A DNA stretch of 52,775 nucleotides from an uncultured Desulfuromonadales bacterium (GTDB lineage: Bacteria; Desulfobacterota; Desulfuromonadia; Desulfuromonadales; Geopsychrobacteraceae): NCBI GenBank assembly GCA_945787335.1, contig CALZHR010000020.1, forward strand, positions 1 to 52,775. The letters are read 5' to 3'. Made by a program: the position numbers and the translations under genes. This document shows, piece after piece, positions 21,331 to 30,027 of the stretch (the first letter of the stretch is position 1; each line of letters opens with the position of its first letter). The notes under the pieces were generated by a model. It ran no database searches. It saw only the letters and a program-made list of their open reading frames with translations, and was not told the origin of the DNA.

Positions 21331-22770
21331 TCAGGAAAGCTCGTCGCGGGAGAGGTTCAGGCGTTCGAGATGCCGGTAGAGGGTGGCCCGATGGATACCG
21401 AGCCGCCGGGCGGCCTCGGACAGGTTGCCTGCGGACTCCCGATAGACCGCTCGGAGCCGCTCTTCACTGAGCTCGAACCGCTGACCGGGGGAACGCCGGG
21501 GGGTGAGCATTTCGGCATCGAGACAGGCTTCGTCCCCCCGCTCGGCCTGTGGGTAGGGGAGCATCACCGGCAGGCGGTTCGTGGCATCCGGATAGGCGGG
21601 GGGAGAAACGTCGCCAGGGGTCGTCGCAAACTGCTGGCGCTCCTGGATCCATTCGGTGAAGGCGCGCGCACCGATCGCCTCGGCCTCGCTTTCAACCACC
21701 ACCCGCTCAAGCACGTTGCGCAGCTCGCGCACATTGCCCGGCCAGAGATAGGACTGCAGCAGGCGAACCGCTTCGGGGGTCAGCCGCTGCACCCCTTTGC
21801 CGTACTTGGCATTGAACTGCTGCAGGAACAGCTCGGCGAGCAAAGGAATATCCTCGGTCCGTTCGCGCAGCGGCGGCAGGTGAATGCGCAACACCGCCAG
21901 ACGGTGATAGAGATCGGCGCGAAAGCGCTTTTCCCGCACTGCCTGCTCCAGGGGGACATTGGTCGCACCGATCACCCGCACATCGACCAGGCGGCCCTTC
22001 TCTCCGCCGACCCGCTGCACGCGACCGTCCTCCAACACGCGCAGCAACTTGCTCTGGGTGTGCAGCGGCATGTCGCCGATTTCATCGAGGAACAGGGTGC
22101 CGCCGTCGGCCCGTTCGAAATAGCCGCGATGCTCGCGCACCGCGCCGGTAAAAGCCCCCCGCTCGTGGCCGAACAGCTCCGATTCGAGCAGCTGCTCGCT
22201 GAGGGCGGTACAGTTGAGGGCGGCAAACGGCTTATCGTGACGATCGCTCTCTTCGTGCAGCGCCTGGGCGACCAGCTCCTTGCCGGCGCCGGTCTCCCCG
22301 GTGATGATCACCGCGGCATCCGAAGCCCCGTAGAGACTGATCTTGCGGAACACCTCGCGCATCGCCGGGCTGGAGCCGACCAGATTGCGGAACCCGGTCG
22401 TCTGCCGGCTGGCAACGGTTTCACCCCGCAGGGCCAGCTGCACCAGTTGCCCCTGGTAATCCTCGGTCAGGCCGGCAAACTGTACGTCGGCCAGCAGCTC
22501 GGGCAGGTCGGGGCGCAAGCGGATCTTGACGTCGGTCAGATCGATTCCCTGCTCCAGCACGTCGTCGGCCAAGGACTCGAGCGCCGGGACCGCCTGATAA
22601 AAAACCGCCGCCGGCGAGCGGCCCTGGACCTGCTGCGGAGCGAGTTTCAACCAGCCGGCCAACCGCTCGGAGAGGGCTTGCAGCCGCCAGCCGGCCGGCC
22701 CCTGGCGAACCAGCAGCAGGTCAGGGGCGACCGCCGGCAAGTATTCGGAATTGATCGGGGTATCGTTCAT
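21331..22770 (-). CDS. Sigma-54-dependent transcriptional activator with N-terminal PAS-like region
   Basis: 479 residues from ATG 22770, just after the PilZ stop; a much longer frame up to 22944 would run through the PilZ gene. Residues about 10-125 form a PAS-like sensory region with no receiver Asp. The AAA+ domain (about 145-380) has Walker A GETGAGKE, GAFTGA for sigma-54 contact (ELFGHERGAFTGAV), Walker B GGTLFLDEIGDMP and the second-region WPGNVRELRNVLERV. The C-terminus is a Fis-type helix-turn-helix (LSEAARRLGIHRATLYRHL). Being upstream of, and co-oriented with, two hsp20 genes that carry a sigma-54 promoter, it is the likely small-heat-shock regulator. The ligand is unknown and the ribosome-binding site weak, suggesting coupling to PilZ. 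Confidence 0.93.
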   Translation of the reverse strand: MNDTPINSEYLPAVAPDLLLVRQGPAGWRLQALSERLAGWLKLAPQQVQGRSPAAVFYQAVPALESLADDVLEQGIDLTDVKIRLRPDLPELLADVQFAGLTEDYQGQLVQLALRGETVASRQTTGFRNLVGSSPAMREVFRKISLYGASDAAVIITGETGAGKELVAQALHEESDRHDKPFAALNCTALSEQLLESELFGHERGAFTGAVREHRGYFERADGGTLFLDEIGDMPLHTQSKLLRVLEDGRVQRVGGEKGRLVDVRVIGATNVPLEQAVREKRFRADLYHRLAVLRIHLPPLRERTEDIPLLAELFLQQFNAKYGKGVQRLTPEAVRLLQSYLWPGNVRELRNVLERVVVESEAEAIGARAFTEWIQERQQFATTPGDVSPPAYPDATNRLPVMLPYPQAERGDEACLDAEMLTPRRSPGQRFELSEERLRAVYRESAGNLSEAARRLGIHRATLYRHLERLNLSRDELS

Positions 22771-22783
22771 GAAGGGAAAGATA

Positions 22784-23119
22784 TCAGTGTCGCAGCTCTT
22801 CGACAAGCGCTCTGTATGCCTGCTCGCCTTTATCGAAACGCAGCAGGGCGACTCCCATTCCACCCTTGTTGGCAACCTGCAGCAGGTTGGGCGGCACCTT
22901 TTTCGCCCAGCGCACCCGACCGTAGGCAATAACCTCGGTTTCATCCGGCAGGGTCATGTCGATGATGAGAAGGGTTCCGGGGCGTTCCGGCTGGCCGGTG
23001 ATGATGAACATACCGTGCGCCGAGATATCCTCAGTAAATGCGACCCGTTTTGGATACTCCAGCCCGAACCGAATCTTCAGCCGTTTGCGCTTTCGTTTAA
23101 TATCTCTTTTTTCCGCCAT
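22784..23119 (-). CDS. Single-domain PilZ protein
   Basis: 111 residues from ATG 23119, selected because GGAG lies seven bases upstream, unlike the ATG at 23143. The PilZ c-di-GMP motifs are intact: R13xxxR17 within a very basic N-terminus (KRKRKRLKIRFG) and D31ISAHG36. No other domain is present. The stop is 13 bases before the sigma-54 activator gene, so the two are likely cotranscribed, hinting that c-di-GMP could influence the activator or its small-heat-shock targets. That link is inference from position only. Confidence 0.88.
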   Translation of the reverse strand: MAEKRDIKRKRKRLKIRFGLEYPKRVAFTEDISAHGMFIITGQPERPGTLLIIDMTLPDETEVIAYGRVRWAKKVPPNLLQVANKGGMGVALLRFDKGEQAYRALVEELRH

Positions 23120-23221
23120 TTTCGCTCCAATAAATCGGCCCATCTAACCAACCAATAGCTATATCTTAACAAATCAAAATAAAATCAAAAAGATCCAATG
23201 TTATTTTTAAAATTAAAGATG

Positions 23222-23250
23222 TTTACTTTTATTTTTGGAGCAGATAAAAT
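23222..23250 (+). promoter_or_regulatory. Probable sigma-70 promoter for hybrid kinase
   Basis: TTTACT (23222-23227), 17 bases, TAAAAT (23245-23250) in an AT-rich region. Initiation near 23257 would exclude the TTG at 23235 as the start codon and supports the ATG at 23280 with AGGGGG upstream. Confidence 0.5.
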
Positions 23251-23279
23251 TTCCAGACTTTCAGGGGGAACAAGTCTCT

Positions 23280-26156
23280 ATGATCTCCGTCAATACCATT
23301 TCAATCACCCAGGTTTTTTTCGGTATCGTACTGATGCTCTATGCCAACGTCCTGGGCCTAAAAACCAGCAGCCGCGTCCCGGAAAAGCTGCAAAGAAAAT
23401 GGTTTTTCCTGAATGTTCTCATGGTCTTCTTCCTGCTCGGCTATATCGGCTTCATCTATATTTTATTCAATAAAGCCTTCTTATCGCTAGAAATCCTCTC
23501 CGCAAGCGTCTTTCTTGGCGGCGCGATTTTCGTTTGTCTGGTGCTGAATCTAACCAGAGGCACCCTGGGCAGCATCCGCGCCAGCAATGAACATTTGAGC
23601 GAAAAAAACCGCGCCCTGCAGCAGGAAATCGACATCCGGAGAGCCACCGAAACCGCTCTGCAGCAGGCCCAGGCAGGGCTTGAGGAGCGGGTCCTGGAGC
23701 GAACCGCAGAACTTGAGGCGACCAATCATGAACTGCAGCGCACGATCGATCTGAAAGACACCTCAGAAGCCGCGCTGCGTTCTTCACATGCCGAGCTGAA
23801 CCAGATCTTTGAATCAGCTGGTACCGGTATCCGGATGATCGACTGCCAGGGGAACGTGCTCCGCTTCAATCACTCATTCGCCAGTCTGGTCGGAGTCCGT
23901 TCTGAGGAAATAGCAAACCGGAAATGCCATGAAATGCTGCCCGGCGAAAACTGCCATACACCAGAATGCCCGCTGCAAATTATCATCAACGGTAAAGAGC
24001 AGCTGCAGCAGGAAGTCGATAAAATCAGACCGGACGGACAGCAGCTCAAGTGTTCGCTGTCGGCAACGGCTTTCCGCTCAGCAGACGGAGAACTCCTCGG
24101 CATCATCGAAAGCTTCACCGACATCACGCGACAGGACGAGGCCAAGCAGCAGGCCGAGGCGGCCAATCAGGCCAAGAGCCAATTCCTGGCCAACATGAGT
24201 CATGAGATCCGGACACCGATCAACGGCATTCTGGGCATGACCGAACTCTGCCTTGAAACCGAGCTCAACAAAGACCAGCAGGACCTGCTGAGCACCATCA
24301 TGTCGGAAGCAAACACCCTCCTGGCAACGGTCAGCGATGTTCTCGATTTTTCAAAAATCGAGGCGGGAAAGCTGCACCTGGAACAGATTCCGTTCAATCC
24401 GCGCAACATCATTGAAGACATCTCAACCAGTATCGCCCTGCGTGCTCACCAGAAAGGGCTCGACTTCATCTCTTATGTCTGTCCAGAGATTCCGTCGCGC
24501 CTGATCGGTGACCCGGTGCGTCTCAAGCAGATTATTAACAACCTGGCGAGTAACGCCCTGAAATTCACCGCCGACGGCGAAATTGCCATCATGGTTGAAA
24601 GAGGCCAAGAAACAGAAACCGAGATCGAGCTCTGCTTTTTGGTCAAGGATACGGGAATCGGGATTTCCGAAGAACAACAGAAAGACATCTTCAGCGGCTT
24701 CACCCAGGCTGACAGCTCGACAACCAGGAAATATGGCGGAACCGGGCTCGGGACCACCATCGCCAAGCAACTCACCGAGTTGATGGGCGGAGAAATCGGC
24801 CTGGAGAGTCACGTTGACCAGGGGAGCTCCTTTCGGGTTAAGCTCAAATTCATCCGCCCGGCCGAACAGCAAGCCCCGCTACTGAACCAGGCGGTCGACC
24901 TGAAGGACACCCGCGTGCTCCTGGTTGCCAGCAACCCTTCCAGCTCCTTTGTCCTGACCGAATATCTGCAGTCCTGGGGCTGTGTCGTCACAGACCTGCC
25001 GGCCTACATGAATCACATCATCAACAATGAAAGCTCCCAGTTACTGCAATCCTCCTTCGACCTGATTGTCGCCGATCTGCAGATCCTTGAAATGGGCGGC
25101 AGCCAGGTTCTGACCAGCATCAAGAACAACCCGACCCTGCAGAAGATCCCCACTCTGGCGCTGACCTCGATCGGCCAGAAAGGGGATGCCGATTTCTGTC
25201 GGGAGATCGGCATCGATGGCTACCTGCCGAAACCGATCCGACAGGAAGAACTGCATAAGGCGCTCGGCCTGATCCTCTTTCCACCCGACAACGATCCGGC
25301 GATCTCGCCCAAGTCCCTGGTCACCAAACACCTGCTGAAGGATGAAAGTCGCAGCCATCTGCAAATCCTGATCGCTGAAGACCATCCTACCAATCAGCAG
25401 GTCGCACAGCGCCATCTCGAAAAGGCCGGCTATCAGGTCACCATTGTCGGAAACGGTCAGTTAGCACTTGACACCGTTAAAACCAGACAATTCAGCATGA
25501 TTCTGATGGATATCGACATGCCGGTCATGAACGGCCTGGAGGCCGCCAGCGCGATCCGGGCTCATGAGCAGAAGATCGCCTCGTTTACCACCAGCACAAC
25601 CCAATCGCCGATGAAAAGAATCCCGATAGCGGCGATGACCGCGCACGCAAAAACCGAGGATCGTGAACAATGTCTTGCCTGTGGAATGGACGACTACATC
25701 TCCAAGCCCCTGCGACGAGCGGACCTGCTGGCCCTGGTTGAGAAATGGACAGAACAGCAGATAAGCGCCGCCTGCACAACACCCCAGACCGTCACCGAAC
25801 ATCAAACCGAGCCGATCGACTACGCCGGCGCACTCGCTGAATTTGACGGCGACGTCGATTTTCTGGAATCGGTCATCGATGGTTTCAGCGCCCATTCAAG
25901 CGAACAATTCGCGCAGATCGAAACTGCGCTCAAGAATGAAGATTCCGAAATCATCAGAAAACAAGCTCATGCCATCAAAGGGGGAGCCGCAAATCTGCTG
26001 GCCTCGCCCCTGTCCGAGGCCGCCAGGCAGCTTGAGGAATTAGCCGCCAACGGCGAAACTGATTCGCTTGCAGAGTGCTTTATACAGCTTAAAGAGGAGT
26101 TCAGCCGTTTTTCTAATCAGATAGAACAGCAGAAAAAGGAAAGGAGCTTAGGATGA
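23280..26156 (+). CDS. Membrane hybrid histidine kinase with PAS, two receivers and HPt
   Basis: 958 residues from ATG 23280. Two membrane segments lie in the first 80 residues. A coiled coil (about 95-165), a PAS domain (about 170-285) containing Cys-rich CHEMLPGENCHTPECPL, then HisKA with phosphorylated His308 (FLANMSHEIRTP) and HATPase with DTGIGI and GGTGLGTTIAK follow. The first receiver (about 540-655) is degenerate: its acidic pair is replaced (LLVASNPS). The second receiver carries Asp744 (LMDIDMP), and the HPt domain has His897 (QAHAIKGGAANL). It overlaps the next response-regulator gene by 4 bases, so phosphate probably flows His308-Asp744-His897-Asp55 of the partner. The PAS Cys cluster could bind a metal or haem; that is speculative. 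Confidence 0.95.
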   Translation: MISVNTISITQVFFGIVLMLYANVLGLKTSSRVPEKLQRKWFFLNVLMVFFLLGYIGFIYILFNKAFLSLEILSASVFLGGAIFVCLVLNLTRGTLGSIRASNEHLSEKNRALQQEIDIRRATETALQQAQAGLEERVLERTAELEATNHELQRTIDLKDTSEAALRSSHAELNQIFESAGTGIRMIDCQGNVLRFNHSFASLVGVRSEEIANRKCHEMLPGENCHTPECPLQIIINGKEQLQQEVDKIRPDGQQLKCSLSATAFRSADGELLGIIESFTDITRQDEAKQQAEAANQAKSQFLANMSHEIRTPINGILGMTELCLETELNKDQQDLLSTIMSEANTLLATVSDVLDFSKIEAGKLHLEQIPFNPRNIIEDISTSIALRAHQKGLDFISYVCPEIPSRLIGDPVRLKQIINNLASNALKFTADGEIAIMVERGQETETEIELCFLVKDTGIGISEEQQKDIFSGFTQADSSTTRKYGGTGLGTTIAKQLTELMGGEIGLESHVDQGSSFRVKLKFIRPAEQQAPLLNQAVDLKDTRVLLVASNPSSSFVLTEYLQSWGCVVTDLPAYMNHIINNESSQLLQSSFDLIVADLQILEMGGSQVLTSIKNNPTLQKIPTLALTSIGQKGDADFCREIGIDGYLPKPIRQEELHKALGLILFPPDNDPAISPKSLVTKHLLKDESRSHLQILIAEDHPTNQQVAQRHLEKAGYQVTIVGNGQLALDTVKTRQFSMILMDIDMPVMNGLEAASAIRAHEQKIASFTTSTTQSPMKRIPIAAMTAHAKTEDREQCLACGMDDYISKPLRRADLLALVEKWTEQQISAACTTPQTVTEHQTEPIDYAGALAEFDGDVDFLESVIDGFSAHSSEQFAQIETALKNEDSEIIRKQAHAIKGGAANLLASPLSEAARQLEELAANGETDSLAECFIQLKEEFSRFSNQIEQQKKERSLG

Positions 26157-26551
26157 AGATCCTGGCAGTGGACGATGAGTTTGTCAGTCGCACAAAAATC
26201 AGCATGCTGCTCAAATCACATGGAGACTGTGATTCCGCCAGCAGCGGCGAAGAGGCCCTGGAACTGTTCGTCAAAGCCCACCTGGAGGAACAGCCCTATC
26301 AACTGATCACCCTGGATGTCGACATGCCAGGGCTCAGTGGCCCGGAGGTTGTCAAGCAGATCAGGGCCTACGAACAGCAACATGGCCTCACCTCGCTGGA
26401 AAACAGCGTAAAAATTCTCATGGTGACCGCCATGAATGACGGTAAGACCATCATGAATGCCTTCAAGGAAGGCTGCGAAGGCTACCTGACCAAACCATTC
26501 AACCAGGAGGCCATCCAGAAAAGCCTTGCCACCATCGGTCTTTCGGCCTGA
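26153..26551 (+). CDS. Single-domain response regulator
   Basis: 132 residues, receiver only (CheY-like). The acidic pair D7-D8, phosphoacceptor D55 (LDVDMPG), a Thr in the MVTAMND strand and the Lys of YLTKPF are all present. It overlaps the hybrid kinase by ATGA, which strongly indicates that it is the terminal acceptor of that phosphorelay. It has no DNA-binding or enzymatic output, so it should work by protein contact, for example on motility or polarity machinery. No direct target is visible. Confidence 0.94.
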   Translation: MKILAVDDEFVSRTKISMLLKSHGDCDSASSGEEALELFVKAHLEEQPYQLITLDVDMPGLSGPEVVKQIRAYEQQHGLTSLENSVKILMVTAMNDGKTIMNAFKEGCEGYLTKPFNQEAIQKSLATIGLSA

Positions 26552-26559
26552 GACACAAA

Positions 26560-26586
26560 CGGGCTCCCGAATACTGCGGGAGCCCG
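26560..26586. terminator. Bidirectional terminator between convergent genes
   Basis: CGGGCTCCCG (26560-26569) pairs perfectly with CGGGAGCCCG (26577-26586) around a 7-base loop. The minus strand continues with TTTGTGT, so it serves the lipoprotein gene; the plus strand lacks a T-run but the hairpin may protect the response-regulator mRNA. Confidence 0.7.
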
Positions 26587-26614
26587 CGCCTATCCCAACG
26601 TCACGGCCTCAGCC

Positions 26615-27307
26615 TCACAGACCGACCGGCAAAAACGCCGCGCTGGCGACCCCCTTGACGACCTGATTGATCGCCCGATCCCACTTTTCTGAAACGATGG
26701 TCGCCAGCAAATCCTGGTGCGCGATCAACTTGCCGAACAGCCGTTCGAAACTTAAATTGTCCGGCTCATTCGGCAAGCTGTTGGTCAACAACAACGGACG
26801 GCCAGCTTCATCCAGTCGGCTTTTCAGCCGCCAGACCAGAATCTCAATATTCCTGGCGCTGTTGTAAAGTTTCTGCTGATCAAGGCTGTCGAGCATAAAG
26901 AACTCGGTCTGATCGTTATAGGAATGACGCAGCATACTGGTCAGCCCGACCAGAAGCGCAAACACCCGATCGCCACCATAGTTCGGCTCAAAAGCAAGCA
27001 GCAGCGCCGACACCCCGCGTCGGCCGTCCAGCTCAGCGAAAACCAGATCTGACCTGTCACCGTACAACTGCCGCAGCCGCCCATTCAGGCTACGCACCGA
27101 GCCCTTCTGCAACTCACGCGGGTTGCGCCGATAGAGCTTACCGGTCAACTCTTTCAACAACTCTTCCACCTGCCGCAGGTTAGCATCCGCGACCATATCG
27201 ATGTCAGTTTTAGCCAGGTTCTTCAATCCATTTCCCGCAAAACTGCAACCAAAGGCAATTCCGCAGAACAGCAAAACCATGACTGTTCTGAACACACCTG
27301 AAACCAT
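26615..27307 (-). CDS. Predicted lipoprotein of unknown function
   Basis: 230 residues. Residues 1-20 are a signal peptide ending in a lipobox-like IAFG before Cys21. The rest is mostly helical (RQVEELLKELTGKLYRRNP, SLDQQKLYNSARNIEILVWRLKS) with no recognised domain and only that one Cys. A sigma-70 promoter precedes it and a terminator follows, so it is a single-gene unit. The ribosome-binding site is weak. It may be an outer-membrane or periplasmic helper; I do not assign a function. Confidence 0.7.
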   Translation of the reverse strand: MVSGVFRTVMVLLFCGIAFGCSFAGNGLKNLAKTDIDMVADANLRQVEELLKELTGKLYRRNPRELQKGSVRSLNGRLRQLYGDRSDLVFAELDGRRGVSALLLAFEPNYGGDRVFALLVGLTSMLRHSYNDQTEFFMLDSLDQQKLYNSARNIEILVWRLKSRLDEAGRPLLLTNSLPNEPDNLSFERLFGKLIAHQDLLATIVSEKWDRAINQVVKGVASAAFLPVGL

Positions 27308-27353
27308 AGGGACTCTTCATTCAAGCAGAAACACACAAAGATTAGAGAGCTCA

Positions 27354-27382
27354 AAAATAGCAACCATGGTCACATGAGTCAA
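27354..27382 (-). promoter_or_regulatory. Sigma-70 promoter for lipoprotein gene
   Basis: On the minus strand TTGACT (27377-27382), 17 bases, TATTTT (27354-27359), about 47 bases before the start codon. Confidence 0.5.
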
Positions 27383-27424
27383 TGCCGGAGAAGCAAGAAT
27401 GGCTGGACAGAACAAAGAACAAAT

Positions 27425-27461
27425 ACAAAACGGCCAGCAGATTTGAAATCTGCTGGCCGTT
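27425..27461 (-). terminator. Terminator of tRNA-Asn transcript
   Basis: A near-perfect palindrome of 33 bases (27429-27461) with arms such as CGGCCAGCAGATTT and AATCTGCTGGCCG begins 9 bases after the tRNA 3' end on the minus strand and runs into TTTTGTATTTG. Confidence 0.88.
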
Positions 27462-27469
27462 GATTTGTC

Positions 27470-27545
27470 TGGCTCCCCGAGCAAGACTCGAACTTGCGAC
27501 AGGGTGATTAACAGTCACCTGCTCTACCAACTGAGCTATCGGGGA
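27470..27545 (-). tRNA. tRNA-Asn (anticodon GTT)
   Basis: 76 bases including an encoded CCA end at 27470-27472. The acceptor arms TCCCCGA and TCGGGGA pair fully. The D arm GCTCAGTTGGTAGAGC, the anticodon stem GGTGA/TCACC with loop CTGTTAA, and the T arm with GTTCGAGTC are all present. A consensus promoter and a strong terminator flank it, so it forms its own unit. Confidence 0.97.
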
Positions 27546-27565
27546 ATAGCGCGTTGCGGTGACGG

Positions 27566-27594
27566 AATATATGGGATTGACTCACCGCTGTCAA
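27566..27594 (-). promoter_or_regulatory. Strong sigma-70 promoter for tRNA-Asn
   Basis: On the minus strand a perfect TTGACA (27589-27594) is followed after exactly 17 bases by TATATT (27566-27571), 20 bases before the tRNA 5' end. Confidence 0.85.
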
Positions 27595-27614
27595 GGTTTT
27601 TTTCTGCGCCTTCT

Positions 27615-28202
27615 TCAGCCGCCTTTTTTCAGGTCGGTGAGCACCAGCTTGGCGATCGCCTTGAGGGTTTCGAACACTCCTTCGCCGGTGGTAGCGCAGG
27701 CCTCAAGCTCGGGAACACTGCGCTCGTTGAGCAGCTTGCTGAGTTCTTCAACCGGGGTGGCGTTGGGCAGATCACGCTTGTTGAACTGGATGACGAAGGG
27801 GATCTTATCCAGATCGAAACCCTGCTCTTCAAGGTTGTCGCGCAGGTTCTCCAGGCTCTCGATATTGGCATCGAAACGCTCTTCCTGCGAATCGGCGACA
27901 AACACGACCCCGTCGACGCCTTTGAGGATCAGTTTCCGCGAGGCATCGTAAAAGACCTGGCCGGGAACGGTATAGAGATGGAACCTGGTTTTGAAGCCGC
28001 GAATCTCTCCCAGGGCCAGCGGCAGGAAATCGAAAAACAGGGTGCGCTCGGTTTCGGTCGCCAGGGAGATCATTTTCCCCTTGGCGTCATTGGCGGTCTT
28101 GTCGTAAATGAACTGCAGGTTTGTGGTCTTGCCACAGAGGCCCGGTCCGTAATAGACAATTTTACAGTTAATTTCACGCGAAGCGTAATTAATGAAAGAC
28201 AT
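27615..28202 (-). CDS. mglA: MglA-type small Ras-like GTPase
   Basis: 195 residues. The P-loop is GPGLCGKT at residues 19-26. The MglA-specific G3 region ([31 protein letters not shown]) and NKRD at the G4 position identify it as MglA rather than a general Ras-like protein. It sets cell polarity and positions type IV pili or gliding machinery. It follows its probable GTPase-activating partner mglB by 14 bases in a two-gene transcript. PilZ and PilB-like genes elsewhere in the window are possible functional partners, not proven. Confidence 0.95.
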   Translation of the reverse strand: MSFINYASREINCKIVYYGPGLCGKTTNLQFIYDKTANDAKGKMISLATETERTLFFDFLPLALGEIRGFKTRFHLYTVPGQVFYDASRKLILKGVDGVVFVADSQEERFDANIESLENLRDNLEEQGFDLDKIPFVIQFNKRDLPNATPVEELSKLLNERSVPELEACATTGEGVFETLKAIAKLVLTDLKKGG

Positions 28203-28216
28203 CCTGCGAACCTCGA

Positions 28217-28714
28217 TCAGTTAAAGAGGTTATCAATATCGTCGTCGGTAATTTCGGCGAAGGGGCTGGAACTGCTGCTGGAACTGGACTGCTCCTGAGA
28301 GCGCCTAGCAAGATCTTCGAAAACCGTCGCCAGATCATTACTGGCCTTTTTGACCCGCAATCGCACCAGTCCAAGAGAACTGCGCTGATCGAAAATCACT
28401 ACCAGGATCACCCGGCCACCTACTATTGAAATGTGGATATTATCCTTCTCCCCTTCGTGGAAGAGGATGGAGAATTCTTTTTCGCCGATCAACTTTGCCA
28501 GCCCGCCGGTGGCCGCGATATTCCCGGCGGTCAGTGACGCCAGGCTGGTGGTATCGAGGTTGGCGGTCTCACCCGACGCCGCAATCAACTGACCATTCTT
28601 GTCGACGAGGAAAATAACTTTTGAGTTGGACTCGCGCAGCAGTTTTTCAAGCAGTTGGCTGATGCGCTGGAACTCCTCGTCGTACATGACCAGGGATGAC
28701 TGGGGACCGAGCAT
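28217..28714 (-). CDS. mglB: MglB-type roadblock/LC7 protein, GTPase-activating partner of MglA
   Basis: 165 residues. The roadblock/LC7 fold covers about residues 10-130 ([53 protein letters not shown]). A serine run near residues 143-152 precedes an acidic C-terminal tail ([13 protein letters not shown]). MglB stimulates MglA GTP hydrolysis and helps define the rear pole in Myxococcus. It is first in the mglB-mglA pair with GGAG eight bases before the ATG and a good promoter upstream. Confidence 0.94.
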   Translation of the reverse strand: MLGPQSSLVMYDEEFQRISQLLEKLLRESNSKVIFLVDKNGQLIAASGETANLDTTSLASLTAGNIAATGGLAKLIGEKEFSILFHEGEKDNIHISIVGGRVILVVIFDQRSSLGLVRLRVKKASNDLATVFEDLARRSQEQSSSSSSSSPFAEITDDDIDNLFN

Positions 28715-28750
28715 GAAAACTCTCCTTGCTGAAGATTTATACTAATGTTG

Positions 28751-28779
28751 TGTATATCATTTAAAAAGTCTCATTTCAA
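28751..28779 (-). promoter_or_regulatory. Sigma-70 promoter for mglBA
   Basis: On the minus strand TTGAAA (28774-28779), 17 bases, TATACA (28751-28756) precede the mglB ATG by 36 bases. The rest of the 215-base AT-rich gap to 28930 shows no other gene. Confidence 0.6.
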
Positions 28780-28929
28780 GGAGTATCCGATTTTATTTAA
28801 CAAATTCTTATTTATTTTTTCTTTAAATATTTCCTGCCCGCCAGGCGGTTCCAAGCAGTTGACTTCCGGCGCGAAATCCTCTACTTATTCCATTATGCAA
28901 TAAATATCTTTCCCCGGCAGAGGCACTCC

Positions 28930-30018
28930 TTGAAAGACGCTTTTCAACTCCCGGTAGGGCTGCGCCGTTGGCGCACTGACGCTGTGCAGACCCCGCAGCA
29001 GCAGGATGGTTATGAACTGTCTTTGCTGGAGAACTGCGATAATGCCTACCGCTTCACGCTGACCGCATCCGTCGACAAAATCCTGGCGATTTTTTCCGGC
29101 TTTACCCGCTTCTTCCCGGATGAGGCGTTCTTCATTCTGGAGTTCTACCCGGAGGAACTGCTGACTACACGCCCCAGCTCGACCAGCGAGCGGCAACCTC
29201 CGGAAGTCTACTACTCGCCCTATCTTCCGACCTTTGAGTTGCTGCAGACTCTGACCCCCTATCTTGAACGGATGATCCATGATGGTTTCGTCGGTTTCGG
29301 CCTGGCGAACAACCGCCTGGGGTTGGAACTCTTCTATTCGGAAGAGAAGGTAATGACCTTTTTTACCGACAACCATCTGCGTCTGAGTAACTTTCTCAGT
29401 CAGCAGCGGATCCCCTACAGCGAAAAACTGATCCTGCCGGCTGATTTCGGCCATGACCACCTCTCATTGCTTGGCTTTCCGCGCAAACTGCTGCCGCCGA
29501 ACCTTGCCGCCCTGAGCGACAAGGAGCTCGACTCGGCACACTTCTGCCAGGAGTTGATCGACGATCTTGACATGTACCCGGTCGAGGAGGGCCTCTCCTT
29601 CTTCCTGACCCGCAAGGAACAGGAGCAGATCACCGAGCTGGTCGAGCAGAAGCTGGCGCACAATGAATTCAGCGACATAGAATTCGGCAGCTTGCTGCTC
29701 GACTGGAGCGATTTTGTCACCGAATGCGAAAACGGCTTTGAAGGAAATCTCTGGGAGTACCGCCAGGGGCTGATGATTCGCGACACGGTGCAGATGGTGA
29801 TCGAGGTCGCGCCCCAACCGCTGGCGGATAAAATCACCTCGATTGTCGCAGAACCGGACGGGCAGTTTCTGAACATTCTCACCGACCGCCGCAAACGGCT
29901 CGACCCCCCGGCGGAACCGCAACTTCATCAGGAACGCTTCTGGTATCAGGGGATGGTCGGCAAGCAGGGGATCGACCTGCGCCGCGACCTGATCCGCCAG
30001 GGCTGGTTCAAGCACTGA
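28930..30018 (+). CDS. Conserved protein of unknown function linked to menaquinone genes
   Basis: 362 residues from a TTG at 28930, chosen because AGAGG lies seven bases upstream and the nearest in-frame ATG is over 100 residues downstream. No membrane segment or known motif was recognised. The protein has three acidic-aromatic-rich regions (DEAFFILEFYPEELL, ELIDDLDMYPVEEGLSFFLTRKEQ, ECENGFEGNLWEYRQGLM). It ends nine bases before mqnB, which is four bases before mqnD, so all three are surely cotranscribed. The tight linkage hints at an accessory role in futalosine-pathway menaquinone synthesis, but no reaction can be assigned. Confidence 0.85.
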   Translation: MKDAFQLPVGLRRWRTDAVQTPQQQDGYELSLLENCDNAYRFTLTASVDKILAIFSGFTRFFPDEAFFILEFYPEELLTTRPSSTSERQPPEVYYSPYLPTFELLQTLTPYLERMIHDGFVGFGLANNRLGLELFYSEEKVMTFFTDNHLRLSNFLSQQRIPYSEKLILPADFGHDHLSLLGFPRKLLPPNLAALSDKELDSAHFCQELIDDLDMYPVEEGLSFFLTRKEQEQITELVEQKLAHNEFSDIEFGSLLLDWSDFVTECENGFEGNLWEYRQGLMIRDTVQMVIEVAPQPLADKITSIVAEPDGQFLNILTDRRKRLDPPAEPQLHQERFWYQGMVGKQGIDLRRDLIRQGWFKH

Positions 30019-30027
30019 TCCCTGCCG

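Noticed and set aside
23235-23279. TTG start for the hybrid kinase 15 codons upstream of the chosen ATG
   Set aside because: The predicted promoter's -10 lies inside this stretch and the ATG has an AGGGGG site, so the upstream start is unlikely.
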